Positions 23,853-32,458 of a DNA stretch of 64,000 nt are shown here, piece by piece. The DNA is from Phycisphaeraceae bacterium. GTDB taxonomy: Bacteria > Planctomycetota > Phycisphaerae > Phycisphaerales > Zrk34. Made by a program: the position numbers and the translations under genes. The notes below the pieces were generated by a model. It did not search any database, was not told where the DNA came from, and saw only the letters and a program-made list of their open reading frames with translations. Each line of letters begins with the position of its first letter. The first letter of the stretch is position 1. The DNA lies in the NCBI GenBank assembly GCA_028282805.1, contig JANQHD010000010.1, forward strand, positions 269,816 to 333,815. The letters are read 5' to 3'.

Positions 23853-23865
23853 CTCATTCCTTCAA

Positions 23866-24924
23866 TCAATAAGGCGGCAATAGCCTGCGCAGACCGTGAA
23901 CAAGCACCACGCACGTAAACCAGATATTCCGGAGTACGAGCGGCAACGTGCCATGTCGCGGCGGGGTCATGGCGCGGGGCGTGTTGACCGTCTCCGCTAG
24001 CGCGGAAGCGAGCTGTGTCATCCAACTCACGCTGCACGGCCATTCCGCCAAACCGTCCAACCAATCCTTCGGGATCCCCACCGGGCCGACCTCGGTACCA
24101 CTGATCGCTCCAACGATCGCACCGACGGTATCGCTGTCGCCGCCGAGACAGACCGCGGTTTCCACGGCCGCGCGAAAGTCGCCGCGATTCACCAGCCAGC
24201 AGTAGATCGCAACCGGCACCGTGTGGTTGACAAACCCGCTGACGCCCCGACTCAAACCGAGTTGGTTCGTAAACTCGTCGGGTGCCACGCCCCGCTCGGA
24301 GGCGTCGATCGCCTTCCCCAAGTACTCTTGCAACTGCTCATCCGTGGCGAGCGGAAGCAAGGCCTGCCGAAGTGCGGCGTAGTCCCCGGGTTTAATTTGT
24401 TGATCGGCAGCTAGCCGTGCCGCCGCGGCGACGATGGCCGCCCCTTGTTCTGCGCGTGGGTCGGTGTGCGTGACCCGGGTCGATGCACGAACCAGCTCGG
24501 CCATGTCCTGCGGTGTTTCGGCTACGAGTCCGAGCAAAGCGCTGCGCATTGCCGGGCCGTTGCCCGCGCTGCGTACACCGCTTCGGCTCGGCCCGAATCC
24601 CAGCCAGAGCTTGAGGCAGGCCCGCAACGTGGCCAACCCGATCCCCGCGGGAATCCGAACCAACCACCAACGCAGCCGCCCGGCCAAGTCTTGGGCAAAC
24701 CGCTGCGGTTCCGCCCCACTGCTCACCAGTGCCAGAGCGACCATCACGGTGTGTTCCGTGTCGTCGCTGCACATGCCTTTAGACCCCAGAAGCCCGTGCC
24801 GCAGCGGACGCTCGCCGTACATCCGTGCCGCCCTGCGCCGGCTCAGCCCCTCCCGGGGCAGGCCGATCGCATCACCGACGGCGGTGCCGAGCAGGCAACC
24901 GAGGATGTGTGCGTGCGTGTCCAT
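23866..24924 (-). CDS. ADP-ribosylglycohydrolase family protein (first copy)
   Basis: 352 aa from the ATG at 24924, two bases after the nrtR stop. The N-terminal HILGCLLGTAVGDAIGLPRE and GSKGMCSDDTEHTVMVALAL give the first metal motif (SDDTE); AVCLGGDSDTVGAIVGAISG gives the second (D-S-D-T). All expected DraG/ARH metal ligands are present. After the catalytic domain, about 45 residues form a hydrophobic, basic tail (LPLVLRNIWFTCVVLVHGLR) that may touch the membrane. The enzyme should cleave ADP-ribose from a protein, nucleic acid or small molecule. Its tight coupling to nrtR suggests expression follows NAD status. The frame is open far upstream but overlaps nrtR, so that start is rejected. 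Confidence 0.9.
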   Translation of the reverse strand: MDTHAHILGCLLGTAVGDAIGLPREGLSRRRAARMYGERPLRHGLLGSKGMCSDDTEHTVMVALALVSSGAEPQRFAQDLAGRLRWWLVRIPAGIGLATLRACLKLWLGFGPSRSGVRSAGNGPAMRSALLGLVAETPQDMAELVRASTRVTHTDPRAEQGAAIVAAAARLAADQQIKPGDYAALRQALLPLATDEQLQEYLGKAIDASERGVAPDEFTNQLGLSRGVSGFVNHTVPVAIYCWLVNRGDFRAAVETAVCLGGDSDTVGAIVGAISGTEVGPVGIPKDWLDGLAEWPCSVSWMTQLASALAETVNTPRAMTPPRHGTLPLVLRNIWFTCVVLVHGLRRLLPPY

Positions 24925-24926
24925 GT

Positions 24927-25616
24927 TCAAAGCTCGAAGTTGAATCCCTTGCGTGTCTTGCGGTCGTATTTTTTCTTGTCGAACCGGTACAGCCGGGCTG
25001 CGCGGTGCGAGACGTCTTTTTCGATCTCGTCGAGCTCGACGAGGACGTCCATGCTCAGGATCTTCTTGCGGAAGTTCCGCTTGTCGAGTTCGCGGTCGAG
25101 CACGACCTCGTAAAGGTGCTGCAAGCTTCGGAGCGGGAACTTCGGCGGGAGCAGCTCGAAGCCGATCGGCTGGTAGCGGACCTTGCTGCGCAACCGATCG
25201 AGCGCCGCGTCGAAGATGCGCTCGTGGTCGAAGGCGAGGGCGGGCAGGTCGCCGGCGGCGAACCACGCGGCGTTGCGGGCGTCGGTGCTCGCCTGCACTT
25301 TGTGCCCTTCGAGGTTGACCAGCGCGAAGTACGCCACGGTCACGATGCGCTCGCGCGGGTCGCGGTCGACCTCGCCGAACGTGTAGAGCTGTTCGAGGAA
25401 GATGCCCTTCAGGCCGGTCTCTTCTTCGAGCTCGCGCCGGGCCGCGGCGTCGAGCGTCTCGTCCAGCCGCACGAACCCGCCCGGCAGCGCCCACTGGCCC
25501 GCGAACGGTTCGAGGTCGCGCTGGATCAGCATCACCTTCAGGTCGTCTTCGTCGAGGGCGAAGACGACGATGTCGACGGTCAACGCGGGGCGGGGGAACT
25601 CGTAACTGTAGGTCAT
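24927..25616 (-). CDS. nrtR: NrtR-type Nudix transcriptional regulator of NAD metabolism
   Basis: 229 aa: an N-terminal Nudix domain (residues 10-145) and a C-terminal winged-helix part (150-229) with [32 protein letters not shown] and the typical end [10 protein letters not shown]. NrtR represses NAD biosynthesis genes and is released by ADP-ribose. The Nudix box (residues about 47-69) keeps every consensus residue: Gly, five residues, Glu, seven residues, RELEEETGL; many NrtRs have lost some, so this one may still hydrolyse ADP-ribose. It is the first gene after a promoter with a 19-bp operator, so it should be autoregulated. The next gene starts two bases after its stop. Confidence 0.94.
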   Translation of the reverse strand: MTYSYEFPRPALTVDIVVFALDEDDLKVMLIQRDLEPFAGQWALPGGFVRLDETLDAAARRELEEETGLKGIFLEQLYTFGEVDRDPRERIVTVAYFALVNLEGHKVQASTDARNAAWFAAGDLPALAFDHERIFDAALDRLRSKVRYQPIGFELLPPKFPLRSLQHLYEVVLDRELDKRNFRKKILSMDVLVELDEIEKDVSHRAARLYRFDKKKYDRKTRKGFNFEL

Positions 25617-25646
25617 GGGGCACCTCTTAATGTTATTTACACACTT

Positions 25647-25675
25647 AGTATCGTGTATAATTCACACTAAGTCAA
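25647..25675 (-). promoter_or_regulatory. nrtR operon promoter with NrtR operator in the spacer
   Basis: On the minus strand TTGACT (25670-25675) and GATACT (25647-25652) are separated by exactly 17 bases. The spacer holds the 19-bp operator TAGTGTGAATTATACACGA (25651-25669), nearly symmetric and matching the site before pncB. Just downstream, AAGTGTGTAAATAAC (about 25632-25646) repeats one half-site. A repressor here would block RNA polymerase. Confidence 0.85.
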
Positions 25676-25717
25676 GGAGCAATTTAGAAACAATCGCGAT
25701 CGCCACAAGTCATGCAT

Positions 25718-25733
25718 TGATAATGTTTTATCT
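25718..25733. promoter_or_regulatory. TGATAATGTTTTATCT, near copy of the 1834 palindrome
   Basis: This AT-rich site upstream of the nrtR promoter matches 14 of 16 positions of the Fur/Zur-like palindrome at 1834-1849, but it is no longer perfectly symmetric. It may be a second site for the same regulator, an UP-like element or chance. Low confidence. Confidence 0.3.
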
Positions 25734-25736
25734 TAA

Positions 25737-27704
25737 TTATTCGGAATGCATCTCACGGAGCTCACGCCGGAATCCGCCGGAGAGGATGGGGAAGCGACAC
25801 CAGGTTTTGGGGTCGAGGTTCTTGTCGTCGACGTGGAAGCTGGGGGCGTAGCGCTCGCGCTTCCACTGGTTTCGGCACCACAGCGTGTAGAAGCGGTCGA
25901 CCCAGGCAGCCAGCGCATCACCCCATTGCGGGAAGCGTGCTTGTAGCACTGCCAGCGCCTCAGCCGGCGAACGCTTCTCACCGATCGCTTGGTGCTCGAC
26001 CGCGTCGAGCACCTCGTAGGGCATCAGGTCGTCTTCGTCGGTCTGGCCCCGATCTTGCGGGCGCAGCTCGGCGGTGGGTTTCAATTGGTTTACGCGCGCG
26101 ACCGCTCCGATCGGCCCCACGCCCTCGGGCCCGTCGCGTTCGAGCCAGACGAGCCACCGTCGCAGGAACGCCTTGTCGATGCCCGCGATGGGGCTGATGC
26201 CGCCGCAGGTGTCGCCGTCCATCGTGGCGTACCCGACCGCCGCCTCGGAGCGGTTGCTGGTCGCCAGCAGCAGCTTGTTCTCGATGTTCGCCAGCATCCA
26301 CACGCCGGGTGCGCGGACGCGTGCCTGGATGTTTTGCAGCGCGATGTCGTCACGCTCCCATGTCAGTTTGCGCCCGATCGCTTGTTCGATCAGCACGACG
26401 TATTGCTCGGTGAGGCCGTCGACATCGAGCTCGAGGTGGCGAGCGCCGATCGCCTGCGCGACGCCGCGGGCCGCGTCACACGTGGTCGCGGAGCTGTTGC
26501 GTGTGGCCTGGTAGGCGGTGGTCAACAGGCGGCTGGCCAGTTCGTCGGCGTCACTCGGCGCAGGGCCGGCCAAGTTCATCCGTTTGACGAGGTCACCGAT
26601 CGGCCAATCGGCCAGCGCCAGGTCCACCATCAGGCGAACCAGGCAGGCGACGGCGGTTGAATCCGCCCCGCCGCTGAGCGAGACGACGAATCCCTGCGAG
26701 CACGACTTGCGCATGTAATCGCACAGGCCCAGCGCAATCGCGCGGGTGAACTCCTCGAGTTCGGGCTCGGCCGCGTTCTCCCAAGTCGGTTGCGTGCAAT
26801 CTGGTGCGTCGGGTTGGGCGCTCGGCAAGTTGAACGCCACGTCGATCACGCCGTGGTCGGCGTCGGTGGCGGGCGTGTGGCTGGCGCGTTGGGCGCGTTG
26901 CGTGCGTGTCCGGTCGAGGTCCACCACGGCGTCGGTCAACACGGCGTCGCGGTAGCTGAAGCGCGGCCCCTGCGTGACCAGTTCGCCGCCGGTGGCGACC
27001 AGGGCCCCGCCGTCGTAGATCGCGCGGCCCGCCTCGTTGCCGAGCAGGTTGCTGTAGACGTAGGTGACGCCGAACGCGCGCGAGCCTTCGACTACGAGCC
27101 GGCGGCGGACGGCCTGCTTGCCGAACGCGAAGTGGCTGGCGCTGGGGTTGAGGATCACATCGACGCCCCGCTCGGCCAGCGCGAGCCCCGGGCGTGTGGC
27201 GGCCCAGGCGTCTTCGCAGATCTCGAAGCCGACGCGCACGCCGCCCAGGTCGAACACGAGGTCGCCGAACGGCACGTCGTCGCCGTCGACATCGATGCGT
27301 GTGGCGCTGCCGGCGGGCCAGGGCTTGAACCAGCGCGGCTCGTAGTGCAGGCCGTCGCCGGCGAGGTGCTGCTTGGGCGCCAGCCCCACGAGCCGGCCGT
27401 CGGCGACGAGGGCGCACGCGTTGAACAACGATCCCTGGTGCAGCACGGGCAGGCCGAGCGTGACGGCGATACCTTCGGTAGCGGGCAACACCTGCTGCAA
27501 CATCTTTCGCGCCGTGCGGCGCATGGCGGGAGAGAACAACGCGTCTTCGCAGCCGTAGCCACAGAGGCACAGCTCGGGCAGGCAGAGCAGGCCCACGCCG
27601 CGGGCGCGCGCCCGCTCGATCGCTTCGGTGATGTGCGCAGCGTTCGCGTCCCAATCCAAAGGGGTTTGGTTCAATGCCGCGGCGGCAACACGGACAAGTT
27701 TCAT
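25737..27704 (-). CDS. nadE: Glutamine-dependent NAD+ synthetase
   Basis: A 655-aa two-domain enzyme. Residues 1-290 form a nitrilase-type glutaminase with Glu in LLCLPELCLCGYGCED, Lys in LAPKQHLAGDG and Cys in VGFEICEDAW. Residues 330-655 form the synthetase with the ATP P-loop GFVVSLSGGADSTAVACLV, later NIQARVRAPGVWMLAN, LLLATSNRSEAAVGYATMDG and GISPIAGIDKAFLRRW. It amidates nicotinate adenine dinucleotide to NAD+ using glutamine. The ATG overlaps the pncB stop by one base (TGATG), so the two are coupled. Length matches the bacterial glutamine-dependent class (about 550-680). Confidence 0.96.
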   Translation of the reverse strand: MKLVRVAAAALNQTPLDWDANAAHITEAIERARARGVGLLCLPELCLCGYGCEDALFSPAMRRTARKMLQQVLPATEGIAVTLGLPVLHQGSLFNACALVADGRLVGLAPKQHLAGDGLHYEPRWFKPWPAGSATRIDVDGDDVPFGDLVFDLGGVRVGFEICEDAWAATRPGLALAERGVDVILNPSASHFAFGKQAVRRRLVVEGSRAFGVTYVYSNLLGNEAGRAIYDGGALVATGGELVTQGPRFSYRDAVLTDAVVDLDRTRTQRAQRASHTPATDADHGVIDVAFNLPSAQPDAPDCTQPTWENAAEPELEEFTRAIALGLCDYMRKSCSQGFVVSLSGGADSTAVACLVRLMVDLALADWPIGDLVKRMNLAGPAPSDADELASRLLTTAYQATRNSSATTCDAARGVAQAIGARHLELDVDGLTEQYVVLIEQAIGRKLTWERDDIALQNIQARVRAPGVWMLANIENKLLLATSNRSEAAVGYATMDGDTCGGISPIAGIDKAFLRRWLVWLERDGPEGVGPIGAVARVNQLKPTAELRPQDRGQTDEDDLMPYEVLDAVEHQAIGEKRSPAEALAVLQARFPQWGDALAAWVDRFYTLWCRNQWKRERYAPSFHVDDKNLDPKTWCRFPILSGGFRRELREMHSE

Positions 27705-29182
27705 CAGTTGGCCTCCGCTACGGTGCGTGCGTCGTCGATCATCCGGCGGCGCAGCTCGTGCAACGTCGGCTCCAGCCCCACCGGGTATTCGTGCGGGTTC
27801 ATGAAACGGCGTGTGCCGGGGTGCAGGCTGGCCAATTCCTGTTGCGCGCGGTCGCGGATGTCGACCAGCGGTTCGTTTTCGTAAACGACTTGGCCGTTCC
27901 GTGTGACGGGCACGAGCAGGTCGCGCGCGTCCGCGTCGGGGCTGATGCGCTTGTGGCGGGTGGGGTCTGTGGGGTCGACCACCCGTCGTGCGCCGTCGAC
28001 GCCCGTGAGTTCGTCGTAGATCATGTCGGCGATCATGCCGCGTGCGTCGGCGAACCGTCGGACCTGGAGCATGCCGGGGATGGAGGTCTTGATCGCCTGT
28101 TCGGAGAGCTTGACGCGCGGGGCCCAGGCGCCGTCACTCTCTTCTACTGCGCCCAGCTTGTAGACGCCGCCGAGCGCGGGCTGGTCGTAGGCGGTGGAAA
28201 GCTTGGTCCCCACGCCCCACACGGCGATCGTGGCGCCCTGGTTCTTCAGGTCCTTGATGATATGCTCGTCGAGGTCGTTGGACGCGACGATCGCCGCGTC
28301 GGGGAAGCCGGCCTCGTCGAGCAAACGCCGGGCCTCGATGCTCAGGTACGCCAGGTCGCCGGAGTCGAGGCGGATGCCGACCATCTCGTGGCCCCGGCGG
28401 CGGAGTTGCAGGCCCACGTCGATCGCGTTGCGTACGCCGACGAGCGTGTCGTAGGTGTCCACGAGGAACACGCAGTTGTTGGGCATGGCCTCTGCGTATC
28501 CGGCGAACGCGTCGGGCTCGTTGTCGAAAGACATGATCCAGCTGTGCGCGTGCGTGCCTTTGACCGGGATGCCGTAGAGCTTGCCCGCGAGGACGTTGGA
28601 GGTCGAGCTGCAACCGCCGATGTAAGCGGCGCGGCTCGCGGCGAGGGAGCCGTCCACGCCTTGCGCCCGCCGCAGGCCGAACTCCAACACCGGGTCGCCC
28701 CCCGCCGCCGCGCAGATGCGAGACGCCTTGGTCGCCACCAGCGTCTGGAAGTTGACCATGTTCAGCAGCGCCGTTTCGATGACCTGCCCTTGCAGGATCG
28801 GCCCGCGCACACGCAACAGCGGCTGGTTGGGAAAAACCACCGTCCCCTCGGGGATCGCGTCGACGTCGCACGCGAAGCGCATCTCGCCGAGGTAGTCGAG
28901 GAACGCCGGCTCGAACAGCGCCCGCCCGTCGTTGCCCGTCAGCGTGGCGAGGTACGCGATGTCCGTGGGGTCGAAGCGGAACTCACGGAGCAGATCTACG
29001 ACGTGCGATAGCCCCGCGGCAATCGCGTAGCCGCCCTTGAACGGCGACTTGCGGAAGAACAGGTGGAAGACGGCCTGCTGCTCGGCCCGGCCCAGCTTCC
29101 AGTGGCCGTAGGCCATGGTCAATTGGTACAGGTCGGTTAACAGCCCGAGCGGCGTGCGGTAGATGGTGTTCAGTTCGCTCAT
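27704..29182 (-). CDS. pncB: Nicotinate phosphoribosyltransferase
   Basis: 492 aa from the ATG at 29182, with AAGGAG 8 bases upstream; the frame extends a further 10 codons to a less likely start. It converts nicotinate, PRPP and ATP to nicotinate mononucleotide. Motifs are [77 protein letters not shown] (catalytic His region), [13 protein letters not shown] and [22 protein letters not shown]. It is the first gene of the pncB-nadE pair and has its own NrtR-controlled promoter. NadD, which links the two steps, is not in the window. Confidence 0.96.
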   Translation of the reverse strand: MSELNTIYRTPLGLLTDLYQLTMAYGHWKLGRAEQQAVFHLFFRKSPFKGGYAIAAGLSHVVDLLREFRFDPTDIAYLATLTGNDGRALFEPAFLDYLGEMRFACDVDAIPEGTVVFPNQPLLRVRGPILQGQVIETALLNMVNFQTLVATKASRICAAAGGDPVLEFGLRRAQGVDGSLAASRAAYIGGCSSTSNVLAGKLYGIPVKGTHAHSWIMSFDNEPDAFAGYAEAMPNNCVFLVDTYDTLVGVRNAIDVGLQLRRRGHEMVGIRLDSGDLAYLSIEARRLLDEAGFPDAAIVASNDLDEHIIKDLKNQGATIAVWGVGTKLSTAYDQPALGGVYKLGAVEESDGAWAPRVKLSEQAIKTSIPGMLQVRRFADARGMIADMIYDELTGVDGARRVVDPTDPTRHKRISPDADARDLLVPVTRNGQVVYENEPLVDIRDRAQQELASLHPGTRRFMNPHEYPVGLEPTLHELRRRMIDDARTVAEAN

Positions 29183-29199
29183 GTTGGAGGCTCCTTGGT

Positions 29200-29231
29200 T
29201 AGTGTGTAACATACACTATGAAACGCGTCAA
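29200..29231 (-). promoter_or_regulatory. pncB promoter with NrtR operator
   Basis: The 19-bp site TAGTGTGTAACATACACTA (29200-29218) is an almost perfect inverted repeat. TTGACG (29226-29231) on the minus strand is a good -35; the -10 17 bases later (TACACA, 29203-29208) is poorer and lies within the operator. The site shares the TAGTGTG...ATACAC core with the nrtR site, giving a small NrtR regulon. Confidence 0.83.
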
Positions 29232-29826
29232 ATCGTTTCCGCCCGGGACTAGACCGGGTTCGCTTGGCGAGGGGTGGGACGGGGCCGGAAGGTGAGCGGC
29301 GGCCCGGCCGTTGGGCGGGAGCGGGCGGCCGGGGCGTTATCGGGTTGAGCAAGGCAACCGACCGGTCTTTCCCGTGCGATTGACGGTGCTTATCGGCCGG
29401 CCGCCCCGCTCACGGCCGCTGCGCTCCGGCGCGCTGACACGACCGTGGGCGCGGGTGCGTCTGTGCGGGTTATTTCGCATTAGCGCATAAACCGAAATGA
29501 ATCAATCGCGCTTTTTACCCGATTGACTACGTGTGGGAAGGTCGGCGGGTAGGAGATGCGCTATGGGCTTCGAGCCAGGCCCGATTGACAATTCCGAGGT
29601 GCGCGAAAGACACGGGGCATTGCGACGCAACGATACCGGGTCACGCACTCAATCTCACATCCACCAATCACATTGCGCGATCGGTGCATGCGACCACTTC
29701 CTCTTTCTCAAACGGCACGGCAAAGCGCTCGACACCCAATCCCGCAACACCAACCGCTGCTCACGCTTCGCTGACCTTCAAGCTTCACGGAGACGCCGAG
29801 TGGTGTACGCATAAGCTGGGGCAACC
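29232..29826. other. Intergenic region between divergent pncB and TonB receptor genes
   Basis: About 595 bases. The pncB side is very G+C-rich; from about 29470 the sequence becomes more AT-rich (GCATTAGCGCATAAACC, ATTTCG-type words) and probably holds the promoter of the TonB-receptor operon. Two overlapping plus-strand frames at 29531-29830 have no ribosome-binding site or recognisable product. I see no riboswitch; in particular no cobalamin box. Confidence 0.5.
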
Positions 29827-31803
29827 ATGAAGAGGAATCGATACCATCTCGCGACATGGGGATTGCTGCTGGCGTTGTTGCTGTCGCACACGCGAGCGGC
29901 GCAAGCGGGATCGCACGGTGACGATTTCAACAACGAGTTTGCGCTGCTCTCGCTCGACGAGTTGATGGCGATCCAGGTCACGTCCATCGCGGGCGTGGCG
30001 GAAGACCTGTTCAGGACCCCCGCGGGGTTGTACGTGGTCACCGACGAAGACGTGCGACGCACGGGCCACCAGTTGTTGCCCGAGGTGTTCCGCAACGTGC
30101 CCGGCATGACCGTGGCCAAGGTCGATTCACGGAACTGGCAGATCGGTATCCGCGGGTACGAGGGCTTGTTCCACAACAAGTCGCAGGTGTTGATGGACGG
30201 CCGAGAGATCTACGAGGCGGCGTTCGGCGGCGTGCTGTGGGACGCCCACGAGTTCGTGCTCGAAGACCTCGACCGCATCGAAGTCGTGCGCGGCCCCGGC
30301 GCCACGCTGTGGGGCACCAACGCGGTGCACGGCGTGATCAACATCACCACCAAGTCCGCCAAGGACACCCAAGGCTTCTACGCTTCCGGGCTCGTCGGCT
30401 CCAACCTGCGCGGCATCGCCTCGGTGCGCTACGGCGACCAGGTCGACGAGAACTCCTGGTTCCGCGTGTGGGGCAAGTACATCGATCACGGGGAGTCCGA
30501 AACATCGGCCGGCGCCGACTTCGCCGACGACTGGGACATGTTCCGCGGCGGCTTCCGCTTCGACCACGAAGGCGACGACGGCGGCTCGGTCGTGATCGAC
30601 GGCGCCGTGCACACCAGCGGCCGGTTGGGCGCAAGCAACAACACGACCGTGCCCGGGCCACCGCCGACCGGTGGCGGCTTCGCCCCGCGCGTCGACGACG
30701 GACGAACCGACGCGGCGCACCTGCTGGGCCGGGTCGCGCAGGAAAAAGCCACGTCGGGCTGGTCGCTGCAGGCGTCGGCCGACTGGCTCGAGCGCGTGGA
30801 CTTCGCCGAGTTCCAGTACGAGCGTGTATCGATCCAGGTGGATTGGAAGCACCACTTCCAATGGGCCGACGGCAAGCACGAAGCGGTGTGGGGCCTGAAC
30901 TACCGGGGCGACTACGACAATTTCGACGACGGCAACGACCTGTTCTTCAACAAGGCCTCGCACATGCACCACCGCTTCTCGGGCTTCCTGCAGGACACTT
31001 GGCAACTCGCGGAGGACGAGTGGTACGTGATGCTCGGCTCGAAGATCGAGTACAACACCCACACCAAGTTCGAGTTGCAGCCGAGCGTGCGCTTGTGGTG
31101 GACGCCGGACGAGCGGAACACCATCTGGGCCGCGGTCTCACGACCGGTGCGCACGCCCAACCGTACGGACGAAGACCTCATCCAGCGGGTGGCGCAGATC
31201 GTCGTCGGGCCGGTCACCACACCCGTCACCGTCACGGGTTCGAGTGACGTCGTCGCCGAGACGATCTGGACCTTCGAGGCCGGTTACCGCACGCAGCTCA
31301 GCGAGCAGGTGTCGGTCGACATCGCCGGCTTCTGGTCAGACTACAACGACCTGGCGGTCATCCCCACCACCCCCGGCCCCTACGACAACAGCGGCAGCGC
31401 CGAGACCTACGGCGGCGAGGTCATCGTCAAGTGGCTGCCGGCGGACAACCTGATGATCGAAGCGAGCTACAGCCACCTGCACATGGACATGCAGGGCTCG
31501 ACGCTCCGCGTCAACGAATCGACGCCCGAGCACCAGGGCCGGCTGCGGCTGGCGTACGACCTGACCGAAGACATCGAGCTGAACGCCGTGACACAGATCG
31601 TCAGCAACCGCCCCACGCCCGACGTCGGGTCGTACACCCGGTTCGACGTGGGCGTCACGTGGCGGCCGACACACGATATCGAGATTTCCGCGTGGGGACA
31701 GAACCTGTTTGAAGAAAACCACCTGGAGTCGACCGACCCGCTGGTCTCGAGCCCCGTCGAGGTGCCGCGCTCGATGTACGTGCAGGCGACTTGGAGGTTC
31801 TAA
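29827..31803 (+). CDS. TonB-dependent outer-membrane receptor
   Basis: A 658-aa protein with a signal peptide (WGLLLALLLSHTRAAQA), then ALLSLDELMAIQVTSIAG, a segment typical of receptors whose genes adjoin YfiR/CHASE-type signalling genes. The plug domain (residues 60-165) has LYVVTDEDVRRTGHQLLPEV, FRNVPGMTVAKVDS and RIEVVRGPGATLWGTNAVHG followed by VINITTKSA. The barrel runs to the C-terminal aromatic end SMYVQATWRF, a BAM signal. It imports or senses an unknown ligand. Thirty bases separate it from the yfiR-like gene and the next two genes follow with minimal gaps, so all four are likely one operon. Confidence 0.93.
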   Translation: MKRNRYHLATWGLLLALLLSHTRAAQAGSHGDDFNNEFALLSLDELMAIQVTSIAGVAEDLFRTPAGLYVVTDEDVRRTGHQLLPEVFRNVPGMTVAKVDSRNWQIGIRGYEGLFHNKSQVLMDGREIYEAAFGGVLWDAHEFVLEDLDRIEVVRGPGATLWGTNAVHGVINITTKSAKDTQGFYASGLVGSNLRGIASVRYGDQVDENSWFRVWGKYIDHGESETSAGADFADDWDMFRGGFRFDHEGDDGGSVVIDGAVHTSGRLGASNNTTVPGPPPTGGGFAPRVDDGRTDAAHLLGRVAQEKATSGWSLQASADWLERVDFAEFQYERVSIQVDWKHHFQWADGKHEAVWGLNYRGDYDNFDDGNDLFFNKASHMHHRFSGFLQDTWQLAEDEWYVMLGSKIEYNTHTKFELQPSVRLWWTPDERNTIWAAVSRPVRTPNRTDEDLIQRVAQIVVGPVTTPVTVTGSSDVVAETIWTFEAGYRTQLSEQVSVDIAGFWSDYNDLAVIPTTPGPYDNSGSAETYGGEVIVKWLPADNLMIEASYSHLHMDMQGSTLRVNESTPEHQGRLRLAYDLTEDIELNAVTQIVSNRPTPDVGSYTRFDVGVTWRPTHDIEISAWGQNLFEENHLESTDPLVSSPVEVPRSMYVQATWRF

Positions 31804-31833
31804 CAGTCCAGGGGGGCCGGACTGGATCGCGTG

Positions 31834-32454
31834 ATGAGAAGTTGGCATTACAACCTGGGCTTGGCCGGCATCCTGCTGGCGTTGGTGTGCGCCAACCCGA
31901 TCGCGTCAGCCGCTGACGACGAGAAGGAGGTCCGCATCGCCAAGCTCAAGTCGGCCTTCCTGCTGAACTTCGTCAAGTTCACGACCTGGCCGGACGGGGC
32001 GTTCGCCGAAGACGACTCGCCGATCGTGATCACCGTCTTCGGGAACGGCAAGATCGTCCCGATCCTCAACAAGACGACCAAGGGCGTGAAGGTCCACGGC
32101 CGGCAGATCGTGATCCAACACGCCACGCCCCCCGACCCGAAACAGATCAAGAACAAGGACAAGCTCGAGCAGGCCTGGGCGGACACCTACCAGTTGCTAT
32201 CCAACTCGCACGTGGTCTTCTGTTCGGAACTGCCCGACTGCCCGTTGGGCGGGGTGACCGCCGCGTTGGTCGACCGCCCGATCCTTTACGTCGGCGACAA
32301 CGTGCGGTGCATCCGCAACGGCGCGCTGCTGAGCATGGTGCAAGACTCGGGCCGGATCGTGATCTACGCAAACAGCAAGGCCTCGGAGAGCAAGGGCGTC
32401 AAGATCAGTTCGAAGCTGCTGAAGTTGGCCATCATCGTGGAAGAAGAGGAGTAA
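31834..32454 (+). CDS. YfiR family periplasmic protein
   Basis: A 206-aa exported protein. After a signal peptide ([19 protein letters not shown]), the family motif [20 protein letters not shown] is clear, as are [43 protein letters not shown] and [12 protein letters not shown]. YfiR proteins bind the periplasmic sensor domain of a partner membrane protein and hold it inactive; in Pseudomonas the partner is the diguanylate cyclase YfiN. Here the partner is probably the membrane histidine kinase encoded 4 bases downstream. Cys residues ([12 protein letters not shown]) could make the redox-sensing disulfide known from YfiR. ATG 31834 is used; GTG 31831 is adjacent. Confidence 0.9.
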   Translation: MRSWHYNLGLAGILLALVCANPIASAADDEKEVRIAKLKSAFLLNFVKFTTWPDGAFAEDDSPIVITVFGNGKIVPILNKTTKGVKVHGRQIVIQHATPPDPKQIKNKDKLEQAWADTYQLLSNSHVVFCSELPDCPLGGVTAALVDRPILYVGDNVRCIRNGALLSMVQDSGRIVIYANSKASESKGVKISSKLLKLAIIVEEEE

Positions 32455-32458
32455 GGGG

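Noticed and set aside
24925..25623. N-terminal extension of the first ADP-ribosylglycohydrolase through nrtR
   Set aside because: The extension is a different frame of nrtR and is Arg/Pro-rich; the family N-terminus begins at MDTHAHILG (24924).
18766..29182. Complete toxin-antitoxin interpretation (DarTG-like)
   Set aside because: DarG-type macro domains do not carry the GGG/QEE PARG motif seen here, and no DarT-like toxin gene is adjacent.
29232..29826. Cobalamin or other riboswitch upstream of the TonB receptor
   Set aside because: I looked for conserved B12-box-like sequence and found none; the receptor is linked to signalling genes, not vitamin genes.
29531..29830. Small plus-strand frames before the TonB receptor
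   Set aside because: Two frames overlap each other, neither has a ribosome-binding site, and composition is not protein-like.
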